Shown here piece by piece: positions 19,156 to 27,083 of a stretch of 27,959 nucleotides of DNA (the stretch's first letter is position 1; each line of letters starts with the position of its first letter). The notes under the pieces are model-generated. The model saw only the letters and a program-made list of their open reading frames with translations, had not been told where the DNA came from and made no database searches. The position numbers were made by a program, and so were the translations under genes. The DNA comes from a virus, in the IMG/VR virus record IMGVR_UViG_3300047550_002610, positions 1 through 27,959 of that record, one strand, 5' to 3'.

Positions 19156-20735
19156 TACAATCCCCCTGCCGTGACGCGCGCTTCCAACGCCGTGTAGTCC
19201 GATTGCAGCGTAGATATATTTGTTTGCGCTGCTGCGAGGTCTGATTGCAAAGTTGCGATATCCGATTGAGCGGTTGCCAAGTCGCTTTGTAGCGTCGCAA
19301 TGTCGCTTTGCGCGGTGGCCAAATCGCCTTGAAGCGTGGTAATGTTTCCTTCTGCCGTAGAAAGTCCAGTCTGCAAAGTTGTGACATCACCTTGAAGCGT
19401 GGTTATATTGCTTTGGGCAGATGTTAAATCAGATTGAATCGTGCTAACGTCACTCTGTAGCGTGCTAACGTCAGATTGCAAATTAGTTATGTTTGATTGA
19501 ACTGTTGTCAGCGTATTATTGATCGTGGAAATGTCGCCGTTGATGTTTGATATATCACCTTGAAGCGTGGTTATGTTCGCGTTGATTGTGGAAATGGAAG
19601 CATTGATCGAAATAACGGAAGATTCCAGCGTTGATATTCTGCCGTCCAAAGCAATGTCCGCGTTGTTGCGGTCTGTTGCCTCGTTGCTTACAGCGGTTGT
19701 AACGTATCCTTGTGTGGCGTACGGTGCGTTTTCTATTGCGGTAATTCTGCTGTCAAGGTTATCAAAAAGCGGGTCAACATAATCAAATGAAACAGCAGGA
19801 ACCCAACCCTTAACGCCGAGCGTCGTCGTTCCATAAACATAATTTCCAGCCGGTGAAGCTTCGTCATTCACCAGCTTAATCGGTGTGGCAATGCTACCAT
19901 CACCGGTAACGCTCATGGTTGTTTCTTGATTCCCTGCGATATCGTACCAGCCGCGAACACCGGAACCATCGGTTCCGTACAGTTTCAAGTTTCCTGGCGT
20001 TGTCTGATCATTCACAAACTTGATTGGACTTGCAACCGTTCCCTTGCCAGTAATCGACATGGTTGATTCGGTGCCGCTTGGCAAGTCGTACCATCCGCGA
20101 ATCGAATTAGAATTTGTGCCGTAGTATTGTAGCGAAGTCGGTGAAGCAACATCGCCAACCAGATTGATTGGCGTGAAGCTGTTCAGCTTTCCGCCACCTG
20201 TAACCGAGTAACGCGTGGTGATTGAATAGTTTCCAGTTTGTTGACCGACAATAACGGCGGTTCCGCTATCCGGGCAAATGGTTGCGTAGGTTACGGATAG
20301 TTCGCCATCGGTACAAGATATGCTTTGAATCACGTCAAAGCATTCGCCCGAACCAGTACCACCGGAACCACCTGAGCCGCTACCGCTTCCGCTGCCAGCC
20401 GTTCCGCTTGCGGCAGATACCAGAAAAACAGGAATTCCGTTGTAGTATCCGCTAAAAAAGCCAAGGTAATAACTGTTTGCGCTAAGGGTCCGGTTACTGA
20501 CTTCCCGCACCTTCACCGCGTCGAGTTGCAGCAAGTTAACGTCTTGCGCGTTGAAATCGAGCCGGTAACCGCTGGCGTATGGTGTTCCGGTGGAAGTGAC
20601 CTTTACAACGCTTATGTGTGAGCCGACATGACGCGGCCCCGAAGCGACAAGGCCAAAGCTTCCCTGTCCTTGCTCAACGACCTTCACGGTCTTGGCTATT
20701 CTGCGGACTTCGTCTTCACCAAACGCAAAGCGCAT
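19155..20735 (-). CDS. Long tail fibre with C-terminal coiled coil
   Basis: A 526-residue protein. The N-terminus (FGEDEVRRIAKTVKVVEQG) probably attaches to the tail. A Gly/Ser linker lies at about 110-127. Then come three related repeats of about 45 residues with GWYD/GWVP motifs (SPIKFVND, TPIKLVND). From about 340 to the end a regular heptad coiled coil (ITTLQGDIS, ATLQSDLATAQSD) predicts a trimeric rod about 25 nm long. It is the likely main fibre shaft. ATG at 20735 has AGAGG at 7 nt. Confidence 0.82.
   Translation of the reverse strand: MRFAFGEDEVRRIAKTVKVVEQGQGSFGLVASGPRHVGSHISVVKVTSTGTPYASGYRLDFNAQDVNLLQLDAVKVREVSNRTLSANSYYLGFFSGYYNGIPVFLVSAASGTAGSGSGSGSGGSGGTGSGECFDVIQSISCTDGELSVTYATICPDSGTAVIVGQQTGNYSITTRYSVTGGGKLNSFTPINLVGDVASPTSLQYYGTNSNSIRGWYDLPSGTESTMSITGKGTVASPIKFVNDQTTPGNLKLYGTDGSGVRGWYDIAGNQETTMSVTGDGSIATPIKLVNDEASPAGNYVYGTTTLGVKGWVPAVSFDYVDPLFDNLDSRITAIENAPYATQGYVTTAVSNEATDRNNADIALDGRISTLESSVISINASISTINANITTLQGDISNINGDISTINNTLTTVQSNITNLQSDVSTLQSDVSTIQSDLTSAQSNITTLQGDVTTLQTGLSTAEGNITTLQGDLATAQSDIATLQSDLATAQSDIATLQSDLAAAQTNISTLQSDYTALEARVTAGGL
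19170..19660 (-). repeat. 21-bp heptad-coding repeats in the fibre gene
   Basis: More than 20 imperfect 21-bp units encode the seven-residue pattern seen as TLQSD(L/V)xxAQSD. Units near the 3' end (19170-19330) are nearly identical to each other and those further upstream more diverged, as expected if the array grows or shrinks at its 3' end. Confidence 0.75.
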
Positions 20736-20745
20736 TGGGAAACCT

Positions 20746-21687
20746 CTAGAGAATGTTATTGTAAATCGGTGTCAACCATGACCAACTAACCGGCTTGTAT
20801 TTGTAAAAGCGAATCAAGCCGCCGTTGGCTTCCGTAGGTTCAATGCCCGCATCAAGTCGGAAACCTTCGTCATCGAGAATCACGCCATTTGGAAACGGCT
20901 TTCCCGACTTGGCTTCTGCTGGTTTAATTTCCATGGTGTTTGGGTCAATCTCACAGTAACTGTGATTCAAAACAAGTATATCCCATAACTCTTTATCGAG
21001 CGCAATATCCAGCGAAATGCGCCAGTATTTAACCTCGTTTTCGTAAACGCGCTTTGCCGTGATTCGATCAAGAAACATGGAACGCGCCGGGTATCCTGAG
21101 AAAGCCGCGTTGTTCACCGTCTTCACCCTGTCCATCCAGTCGGCAGCCAAAAAGGTTGCCGTATTAAATTCCAAGTGCATATTCAAAACCGGTCGTTCCG
21201 TTTCAACCGGCGGATCAAACTTTTCAAAGATTGCATTGACTACCGCAAGTGGTGTTGTGTGGTAATCCTGAAGCAATAATTTTGGCCTGTCCACGGTGGA
21301 AAAATCCACGTCAGTTGGCCTGAGCAATGGATTTACCACGCGTTCCGCTGGTGAACTTCCCTGCTGCTGCTTCGCTACTTCCGGCGTTTGCGGCGCGCTC
21401 GGTGAACTGCTCGGCGTGACTGTGTCCAGGTTGCTTGAATAACTAACGACCACTTTCCAAAGCTGCGGATCTTCCGTTGGTTGAAAGTCTCGGCCAACAA
21501 CAAAGGCTTTGCTATAGTTCGGATGCACACTGAACATAGCAGGAATATTTCCAAGCGCCACGGTAGCCGCGTCGTCGTAATTGTTGTTCGTGCGCACAAG
21601 GAAGGTGCGCCTCATGGTCACTTGGGCTTTGCTGTCGTCGCTAGCGCTGCGGCCTTCAAACGTTTCTACTGTTCCGGTTACTGCCAT
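20746..21687 (-). CDS. Tail structural protein, unrecognised (possible distal tail/baseplate component)
   Basis: A 313-residue protein between the tape measure and fibre genes, where a distal tail or baseplate hub protein is expected. The N-terminal 95 residues look like a beta domain (TGTVETFEGR, AQVTMRRTFLVRT). A Pro/Gln/Ser linker (about 92-115) follows, then a domain with LNMHLEFNTATF, AARSMFLDRITAKRVYENEVKYWRISLDIAL and DPNTMEIKP. No known family is recognised. Role inferred from gene order. ATG at 21687 has GGGGG at 7 nt. Confidence 0.6.
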   Translation of the reverse strand: MAVTGTVETFEGRSASDDSKAQVTMRRTFLVRTNNNYDDAATVALGNIPAMFSVHPNYSKAFVVGRDFQPTEDPQLWKVVVSYSSNLDTVTPSSSPSAPQTPEVAKQQQGSSPAERVVNPLLRPTDVDFSTVDRPKLLLQDYHTTPLAVVNAIFEKFDPPVETERPVLNMHLEFNTATFLAADWMDRVKTVNNAAFSGYPARSMFLDRITAKRVYENEVKYWRISLDIALDKELWDILVLNHSYCEIDPNTMEIKPAEAKSGKPFPNGVILDDEGFRLDAGIEPTEANGGLIRFYKYKPVSWSWLTPIYNNIL

Positions 21688-21690
21688 GGA

Positions 21691-23946
21691 TTAACCCCCG
21701 AATGTAGCCGTAACGATTGGATTATTGTTGAGCGTTGCGGCAAGAATCTGCTCTTGTGTGCGTGCCTGCTGTTGTGCCAGTTCGTTGGCGCGCTCTGCCA
21801 GGCGTGCAAGGCGCTGTTGCGGGTTCTCACCGCTGCCTTGATTCTGAATCTTAAGCACCTGCGAGAACGCTTCGCGCGAACCTGCCAGCAAGGCGCCAGG
21901 GTTCTTGAGCGCTTCCACGCTGCCTACGGCGCGTTCAAGTTCGTCCGCAAGCATGGTTGCGCCTTCGGCGAACGCGTCCGGCAATATCTGGCCTGTGTTC
22001 AGCGCGTTTTCAAGTTCCGCAAGTTTCTCGCGGTACGTATCAAGCGGACTTTTCTTTTCTGTAAGCTGCTGAATCCAGTCGGGCAATTTGGTCGGAATGG
22101 TTGGCGCTATAATATCCTCTGGCGGCTTGAGGGAATCTAGCTGTTTATAAAGGCGCTCAATACTGGCGCCGTATTCCTCGTTGGTTATCTTGCCTTCCTT
22201 CAACGCAATATCAAGCGTTTTGAGCGCGCGCGTTTCCAGTTCCCCAATGGATTCTTGGAACTGGTCGGTACTCATGTTTCCGAGTTCCATTTGGCGCTTG
22301 AAAATTGCAATAGCGGAAGCGGTTCCGTTAGCTAATTGAGAAAGAAACGTTGTGTAACCAATTTCACCGGATGCAATGCCGCTTTGAAGATTGACAAAGA
22401 AACCCTTCATGTCGATGGATAAAGCTTTTTCAAGGTTGTCTTTTTTGTTCTCGAAGCTGTTTTGTAATCCTGTAATGAATCCTTTAAGGTAATTTGCTGC
22501 GGCATCGCTTCCAACCTGGCCAATAGTGTCGTTTATGCCTTGAAACATTTTTTCCATATTAGCTCTTACAGCAGAAAAATCAGCATTTTCACCAAAGCGT
22601 TCGTTGCTCATGGAAACGCCCAAGACGCCTGACAAAAAGCCAACACCAGCGCCAATGCCAGTTCCAATGCCAGGCAACACGGAACCAACCGCGGCACCGG
22701 CACCGGCACCAGCCGCACCAGCAGCAGCAAACTTACCTAGAAGTTTTGCGCCACCTGCAAGATTTACTAGCTCTTGAATTGCTTTTGTTGCCATGTCAGC
22801 AAATTGGGCAAATACTGCAACAACACTTTGAGCGAATGAAACGACAGCAGAGCGAACGCTGGAAACCCTATCTTGAATCATTCCATCCGTTTCTCCAAAG
22901 CGAGCAAAGAAATCAACAAGACCTCTAAACGCAGCAAAAAGAACATCACGCACAGCGGCAAGCGCTATCCCTATATTTTCAATTGCTGGCCTTAAACTTG
23001 AATCAAAATTTGTTTTTAGGCTTTGAATAAAATCAATCAATACTTGATTGAATCCCTTTAGGTCCAGCGCTTCCGCTATTGCGCCGCCCATGGTGGCAAA
23101 AAATCCTTCAATCTCACCGGCAAGCTGCGCGTAGATTCCTGAAAGCGTGTTCGCCTGCGCTTCTGCCTGCGCCTTTACTTTGTCGTTTCCACTCAGTCCG
23201 ACCAGCGCGTTAAGCGCATTCGTTCCGCTTACCTGGCCGCCAGCAAGCATGGCCATGGCGCGCTCGGCGCTGATGGCTTCGCCAGTCACGCTAGAAAGCC
23301 TTTGCGCCAGCGCTTCATAAACAGGCAAGCCCATGCTGGCAAGTTCTGCAAAGCTTTGCGCGTTCACTTCACCGGTGGACATCAGCGCCAGGGAAATCTC
23401 GCCCAGCTTGGTAAAAACTTCAGACGCGCCAGAACCGGCAGCTTTGGCAGACTGACCAAAGCTTTCAAGCATCCTTGCCGTTGAATCGCTGTTGATTCCA
23501 GCGGCCAGCATTTTTGCTGCAAGTCCACCCGATACATCAATTGCAATTCTTCCCTTGGAAGAAATGTCTTCAAGAACAGAACTAATCTTTTCGGCGCCAA
23601 TATTTTCGGAAAGCCCTCGAATACGAACCATTACATCTTCTGTTTTTTTGAAAGCTTCAATGGCGCGATCATAAAACTTGTAAACGCCATAAGCGGCCAG
23701 ACCGGCGGCGGCGGCTCCGTAAACGTACTTGATGGCGCTGGTTGCTTTTTCAGCAGAAGAAACAAACTTGTTACCAAAATTCGAAAGCGTAATTAAGTTC
23801 GTTACATTTTTGGAAATGCTTGAAGTTGATTTAGTTACATTATCGCCAAAGTCGGAAACTTTCTTTTGCGCTTTACTCATGTTGGAAATAAAGTCACCAA
23901 CAGATAGTGACATACCAACCGAGAGAGCGCCGATTGTTTTTGCCAT
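21691..23946 (-). CDS. Tape measure protein
   Basis: A 751-residue protein with the N-terminal tape measure domain of siphoviruses: a coiled-coil start (SMSKAQKKVSDFGDNV), then RIRGLSENIGAEKI, GGLAAKMLAAGINSDST, ISLALMSTGEVNAQSFAELASMGLPVYEAL and a ALVGLSG segment. A Gly/Ala-rich hydrophobic stretch (AAAGAAGAGAGAAVGS to LSGVLG) suits membrane passage during DNA entry. The rest is helical. Its length fits a tail of roughly 100 nm by the usual 0.15 nm per residue rule. ATG at 23946 with GAGG at 7 nt is preferred to the GTG one codon earlier. Confidence 0.9.
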   Translation of the reverse strand: MAKTIGALSVGMSLSVGDFISNMSKAQKKVSDFGDNVTKSTSSISKNVTNLITLSNFGNKFVSSAEKATSAIKYVYGAAAAGLAAYGVYKFYDRAIEAFKKTEDVMVRIRGLSENIGAEKISSVLEDISSKGRIAIDVSGGLAAKMLAAGINSDSTARMLESFGQSAKAAGSGASEVFTKLGEISLALMSTGEVNAQSFAELASMGLPVYEALAQRLSSVTGEAISAERAMAMLAGGQVSGTNALNALVGLSGNDKVKAQAEAQANTLSGIYAQLAGEIEGFFATMGGAIAEALDLKGFNQVLIDFIQSLKTNFDSSLRPAIENIGIALAAVRDVLFAAFRGLVDFFARFGETDGMIQDRVSSVRSAVVSFAQSVVAVFAQFADMATKAIQELVNLAGGAKLLGKFAAAGAAGAGAGAAVGSVLPGIGTGIGAGVGFLSGVLGVSMSNERFGENADFSAVRANMEKMFQGINDTIGQVGSDAAANYLKGFITGLQNSFENKKDNLEKALSIDMKGFFVNLQSGIASGEIGYTTFLSQLANGTASAIAIFKRQMELGNMSTDQFQESIGELETRALKTLDIALKEGKITNEEYGASIERLYKQLDSLKPPEDIIAPTIPTKLPDWIQQLTEKKSPLDTYREKLAELENALNTGQILPDAFAEGATMLADELERAVGSVEALKNPGALLAGSREAFSQVLKIQNQGSGENPQQRLARLAERANELAQQQARTQEQILAATLNNNPIVTATFGG

Positions 23947-23949
23947 CAC

Positions 23950-24276
23950 TTAGCCTCTTGGTGTTCCGACTGCAACCATCCACGCCTTAAACGCTGCAAA
24001 CTCGTTCTTTTTCGGCTTCGCTACCGAGTACCAGTCAGGTATAAAATCCACGACTTCAAACAACTTGGAATCTTTTCCGCGCCATTGATTTGCCATCATT
24101 GCGCAGACCTGCGCGGCGTGAATGTCCGCGCGGTCACCGTCAAGCGGTTCCAGCGTTGAATACGCCATCCAATCCGTTAGCTCGGCGCTGTCCACGGTGT
24201 CGAGAATCTCGCCGACTGTTTTTTTCAGGTGACCGGCCAAGCGAAAAAGAAATCGCCTGGTCGGTCGCTCGATTAG
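23950..24276 (-). CDS. Tail assembly chaperone T domain, made by -1 frameshift from the upstream gene
   Basis: The 108-residue frame begins exactly where a -1 slip at 24276-24282 would enter (CTA ATC GAG...), with no stop until 23950. The part from GHLKKTVGEILD, with LTDWMAYSTLEPLDGDRADIHAAQVCAMMANQWRG, resembles the T part of lambda-type gpGT chaperones (small phage minor tail T family). The fused G-T product spans 24623 to 23950. Such chaperones hold tail tube protein on the tape measure during assembly. The TTG inside this frame at 24240 is probably not a real start. Confidence 0.82.
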   Translation of the reverse strand, partial: LIERPTRRFLFRLAGHLKKTVGEILDTVDSAELTDWMAYSTLEPLDGDRADIHAAQVCAMMANQWRGKDSKLFEVVDFIPDWYSVAKPKKNEFAAFKAWMVAVGTPRG

Positions 24277-24623
24277 TTTTTTCTTGCAGTCTCCACCGCG
24301 TCGGACGTCATGCCGTTATGCCGCGCCGCTGCGTCAAAAATCTTTGACACAAAAGGCGCTGGCAGGTCACCGACCGCGTTGATTTCGTCATCCGAAAACA
24401 GGCGTTTGCCGTTCTCGTCTGCGACCGCGCGAACGACCAATTTGGCGCGCACGTTGTCCAGCTTGGAAAGACTGTTTTTTGCGTCCGTAAATTCTGCCTC
24501 GAGCGCGTCGCGTTCCCTTGAAGAAAGAACGCGCAAGTAGACTTTGCCTTCAAGCTCAGGAAGTTCTAGTTCCCCAAGCTTGAAGGCGGAATTAGCGGAA
24601 AGCAATTTTGCTTTGTCAATCAT
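24273..24623 (-). CDS. Tail assembly chaperone G
   Basis: A 116-residue protein between tail tube and tape measure genes. KVYLRVLSSRERDALEAEF, an acidic helical middle with DENGKRLFSDDEINAVGDLPAPFVSKIFDAA is typical of lambda gpG-like and other phage chaperones. Its last codons, AGA AAA AAC TAA, carry the slippery site used to make the longer G-T fusion. ATG at 24623 has AAGGA at 6 nt. Confidence 0.85.
   Translation of the reverse strand: MIDKAKLLSANSAFKLGELELPELEGKVYLRVLSSRERDALEAEFTDAKNSLSKLDNVRAKLVVRAVADENGKRLFSDDEINAVGDLPAPFVSKIFDAAARHNGMTSDAVETARKN
24276..24282 (-). other. -1 programmed frameshift site A AAA AAC
   Basis: The minus strand reads A AAA AAC in the X XXY YYZ register of the G gene, directly before its TAA stop. 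This heptamer is among the most efficient bacterial -1 slippery sites. A 6-bp hairpin with an 8-nt T-rich loop begins about 18 nt downstream and may help. Shifted ribosomes continue into the T frame. Confidence 0.85.
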
Positions 24624-24635
24624 TACAAATCCTTA

Positions 24636-25049
24636 TTATGTCAGCGTGTAGGTAACAACGCCGGTTGGTTTCAGTCCGATAGTTGCTTTAACGGTGTTGT
24701 CACCGACGCTGACAGCGTCCATGGAAACACGGGTAACGATTGCGTTAAACGAACAGCTTCCAGCGCTATCAGCAAGCGCGATGGAAACCGCTTTGGCTTC
24801 GTTGGCGCCGTAATCGTCCACATAACCGGCAACGGTTCCGATACCGGTTCCCGCGCCGCATATTACGGATACGGTCATTTCCGCGCCGTCCAGCAGGCCA
24901 GGAATATATTCCTTAGCTCTTCCGGTTGAGCCAAGATGGGTAACGTCAATCGTTCCGCGCTGGTACGATGGCGGCGTGATATCCGTAACGCCGGTAATCG
25001 AAGTTCCGCCAATCGTGATCGTTGCGCCGTAGCTTGCAGCCGCTGCCAT
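24636..25049 (-). CDS. Major tail tube protein
   Basis: A 137-residue protein: GATITIGGTSITGVTDITPPSYQRGTIDVTHLGSTGRAKEYIPGLLDGAEMTVSV, a lambda gpV-like tail tube pattern with the GTIDVTHL strand, and a C-terminal NTVKATIGLKPTGVVTYT. Hexameric rings of this protein stack into the tail tube. It is placed as expected after completion proteins and before the chaperones. ATG at 25049 has GGAG at 8 nt. Confidence 0.87.
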   Translation of the reverse strand: MAAAASYGATITIGGTSITGVTDITPPSYQRGTIDVTHLGSTGRAKEYIPGLLDGAEMTVSVICGAGTGIGTVAGYVDDYGANEAKAVSIALADSAGSCSFNAIVTRVSMDAVSVGDNTVKATIGLKPTGVVTYTLT

Positions 25050-25060
25050 GGTAAACTCTC

Positions 25061-25462
25061 CTATTCTCGGTACTGAATCAGAACGTCCATTACCACGCGG
25101 TAATAAAGGGAATCTGACCCGTCGATTGCCTCGCTTAAATCCTGCTCATCCTCGACCACCGAGGAGAGAACCGAAACGCTGGCACTTGTCCCGGTGTATC
25201 CGTCGAGTCTGCTGCGAACAGCGTTGGCCACCTGTTCCGCGCTTGCTTGGGTTGCTGCTAGAATGTCCAGTTGCATTCGTGTTTCTGGAACGTTGGTCGG
25301 TCCACCCAGCGTTGGCGTGCGCGTCGTGGAAATCCTGTGATAGACGACATAAGGAAGCGTGGTATCCTGCGGCGCTTTGCCAGGATAAATACGCTGGCCA
25401 ACAAGACCGGTAACGGTCGCATCGGAAACCAAACGCGCTCGCATGGCCTTGGCTGCGCTCAA
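25061..25462 (-). CDS. Tail completion protein, DUF3168 family
   Basis: A 133-residue protein with LVSDATVTGLVGQRIYPGKAPQDTTLPYVVYHRIS, MQLDILAATQASAEQVANAVR and the acidic end SLYYRVVMDVLIQYRE, the pattern of DUF3168 tail-terminator-like proteins that close the tail end facing the head. The start is TTG at 25462 with GGGGGA at 5 nt, overlapping the upstream stop (TTGA). Confidence 0.87.
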   Translation of the reverse strand: MSAAKAMRARLVSDATVTGLVGQRIYPGKAPQDTTLPYVVYHRISTTRTPTLGGPTNVPETRMQLDILAATQASAEQVANAVRSRLDGYTGTSASVSVLSSVVEDEQDLSEAIDGSDSLYYRVVMDVLIQYRE

Positions 25463-25989
25463 ACGCTTCCCCCTTCAATTGCGGACTTTAGTATTTTTTC
25501 CATGGCGCTAAGAACAGAACTTTTATTTTGGTCCCAAGATTTTCTAAGGAATGGATTCGGAGCGGCGCCAGGATGCCTATAAGCTCCGCCAAAAGATAAA
25601 ATCAATCTTTTGGCAAAACCAAGCACACCTTTTCCAGTTCTGGAATTTTTCTTGATAGAATGCGCTGCCGTTCCGTATTCAACAAAATGCGCATACTTTG
25701 TCGGTATTCTGTTTTTGCCGTCAATAGTTTTTCCTGCTCGACGCTTTGGACCGATGATTGAATACGCAAAACCCTTGGCAAATTTGAAACGCTCGCGGAA
25801 TCCTAAAGCCTTTTTTAAAATCTTATATTTGGTAGGAACATTCCCTCTGGCAGCTTTCAGATAAATCTTTCGCCCTTCCTTCAATGCGTCTTTAAGCGCT
25901 TTGTTTCTAACTTTTTTATCAATCTCTTCCATGGATTTAATCAAGCTTTTTAAACTCGATATATCAAGACTGACTGAAGCGCGTGGCAT
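25459..25989 (-). CDS. HK97 gp10-like neck/tail completion protein
   Basis: A 176-residue basic protein: SLKSLIKSMEEIDKKVRNKALKDALKEGRKI.LKAAR, YAHFVEYGTAAHSIKK and HPGAAPNPFLRKSWDQ are the conserved blocks of HK97 gp10-type proteins, which sit at the head-tail joint. ATG at 25989 with AGGGG at 6 nt is chosen over an opening at 26028, since it exactly follows the upstream stop (TGATG). Confidence 0.88.
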   Translation of the reverse strand: MPRASVSLDISSLKSLIKSMEEIDKKVRNKALKDALKEGRKIYLKAARGNVPTKYKILKKALGFRERFKFAKGFAYSIIGPKRRAGKTIDGKNRIPTKYAHFVEYGTAAHSIKKNSRTGKGVLGFAKRLILSFGGAYRHPGAAPNPFLRKSWDQNKSSVLSAMEKILKSAIEGGSV

Positions 25990-26315
25990 CAGGAACCCCT
26001 TTCGACGGCGTCGATTTCCAGTTCCCAAGAAGCTTCGTCAATGTTTCGAACGCTGATGATTTCCAGAACGCGCGAACCCATCATGATTCTGTCGCCGTGG
26101 CTTACATCCTTGCGGTGCCGAATGCGCACGCGGTGCGAAAGCGTGGCACCACGCGCCGCTCCGATTTCCTGTTCTCTACCAGACAGCGGGCGAACGCTAG
26201 CCCACACGGTCGCGTAAGTTCCCCAAACGTTGATCGGTTGCCCGTACGCGTCCACGCTGTTGCCAGCTTGGCGCTGAAGGTTCACACGCTGCGTAAGTTC
26301 ACCGGCCTTGATCAT
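25989..26315 (-). CDS. Head closure / head-tail adaptor protein
   Basis: A 108-residue protein of the SPP1 gp16-like head-closure family: AGELTQRVNLQRQAG..DAYGQPINVWGTYATVWASVRPLSGRE, then GATLSHRVRIRHRKDVSHGDRI..GSRVLEI. It plugs the portal-connector channel after packaging and offers the tail-docking surface. ATG at 26315 shares its A with the upstream TAA stop. Confidence 0.9.
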   Translation of the reverse strand: MIKAGELTQRVNLQRQAGNSVDAYGQPINVWGTYATVWASVRPLSGREQEIGAARGATLSHRVRIRHRKDVSHGDRIMMGSRVLEIISVRNIDEASWELEIDAVERGS

Positions 26316-26881
26316 TACTGAATGATTCCTCGCTGAAACATTTTTACAATTGCATCAACCGTATAAGGAACTTCATTCACAATATTGCCAACGTTTACCG
26401 TTTCTCTTACGGCGTACCAATGCGCGACCAAAAGCTTAATAGCCTGTTTTAAGATTGCAGGAACCGCGCTCGGAGCGCCGTACCCAGCAACGTAAGTAAT
26501 GGAAACGCAACCCATTCCGCCGTAAACTTCTGGCCAATCAAGGTCAACACCTGGCGCAACGCGCGCAGGATTGGCGGCGGTGTCAATGTCCACGTCGGTC
26601 AAATCAACTTCTTGCCAGTTGCCGTCGCTGTCTAGATAGTCGACGGAACTTACCGACTGCACCGGCCCTTCGAGATACCAAACGTCCGGCCATTCGTCGC
26701 GGTCGTCTTGAATCGTCTGCGTTACCAAGCGAATGCCCGCTTGTGTTTCAATAAGTTGACGCGCTGCGGAAATCAGCGAATTAACAAGGTCGTCATCTTC
26801 AAGAGAATCAATCCGGCAATGAAGTTTCACTTCCTGAAGCGTTACCGGTTCCAGCGCTGGCGCGGACGTTACTTTTGTCAT
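26315..26881 (-). CDS. HK97 gp6-like head-tail connector
   Basis: A 188-residue protein: EPVTLQEVKLHCRID...DDLVNSLISAARQLIETQAGIRLVTQTI at the N-terminus, a beta insert with a long aromatic loop (DEWPDVWYLEGPVQSVSSVDYLD), VSITYVAGYG and AILKQAIKLLVAHWYAVRET. This is the gp6 ring protein that joins portal to head-closure protein. ATG at 26881 overlaps the upstream stop (ATGA), with AAGGA at 6 nt; a frame opening at 26974 is rejected on that ground. Confidence 0.9.
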   Translation of the reverse strand: MTKVTSAPALEPVTLQEVKLHCRIDSLEDDDLVNSLISAARQLIETQAGIRLVTQTIQDDRDEWPDVWYLEGPVQSVSSVDYLDSDGNWQEVDLTDVDIDTAANPARVAPGVDLDWPEVYGGMGCVSITYVAGYGAPSAVPAILKQAIKLLVAHWYAVRETVNVGNIVNEVPYTVDAIVKMFQRGIIQ

Positions 26882-27081
26882 CGCTTTTCCTTCGCTCGCT
26901 TGGAAATTGCCTTTTCGATTTTCTTGGTTTCTACTGGTGCGCTCGGCTGAGCGGTTTCCACGGAAACCGCCCAACCTTTTTGAATCGCACCCTCGGCCTC
27001 AAATGCTGGCAGATCATAAACCAGGTTACAGTCGTAACCAAAATTTAGGCCAGCAACTGAGGTAAGGAATTTAACCTTCAT
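26878..27081 (-). CDS. Small head-region protein
   Basis: A 67-residue protein starting KVKFLTSVAGLNFGYDCNLVYDLP, with a basic Lys/Arg/Ala tail. Small proteins with this KVKFL.S.AG..F.Y...VVDLP start often lie between phage capsid and connector genes and are of unknown or minor structural role. ATG at 27081 lies 2 bp after the capsid stop; the ribosome binding site is weak. Confidence 0.72.
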   Translation of the reverse strand: MKVKFLTSVAGLNFGYDCNLVYDLPAFEAEGAIQKGWAVSVETAQPSAPVETKKIEKAISKRAKEKR

Positions 27082-27083
27082 GG

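Noticed and set aside
21481-22140. 219-residue plus-strand frame opposite the tape measure gene
   Set aside because: Composition is Arg/Cys/Phe-rich, typical of the reverse strand of a real gene; it crosses the boundary of two real minus-strand genes.
23950-24240. Independent TTG-started gene for the chaperone T domain
   Set aside because: The frame is open back to a perfect -1 slippery site in the G gene, and the TTG lacks a good ribosome binding site; a frameshift product is the better model.
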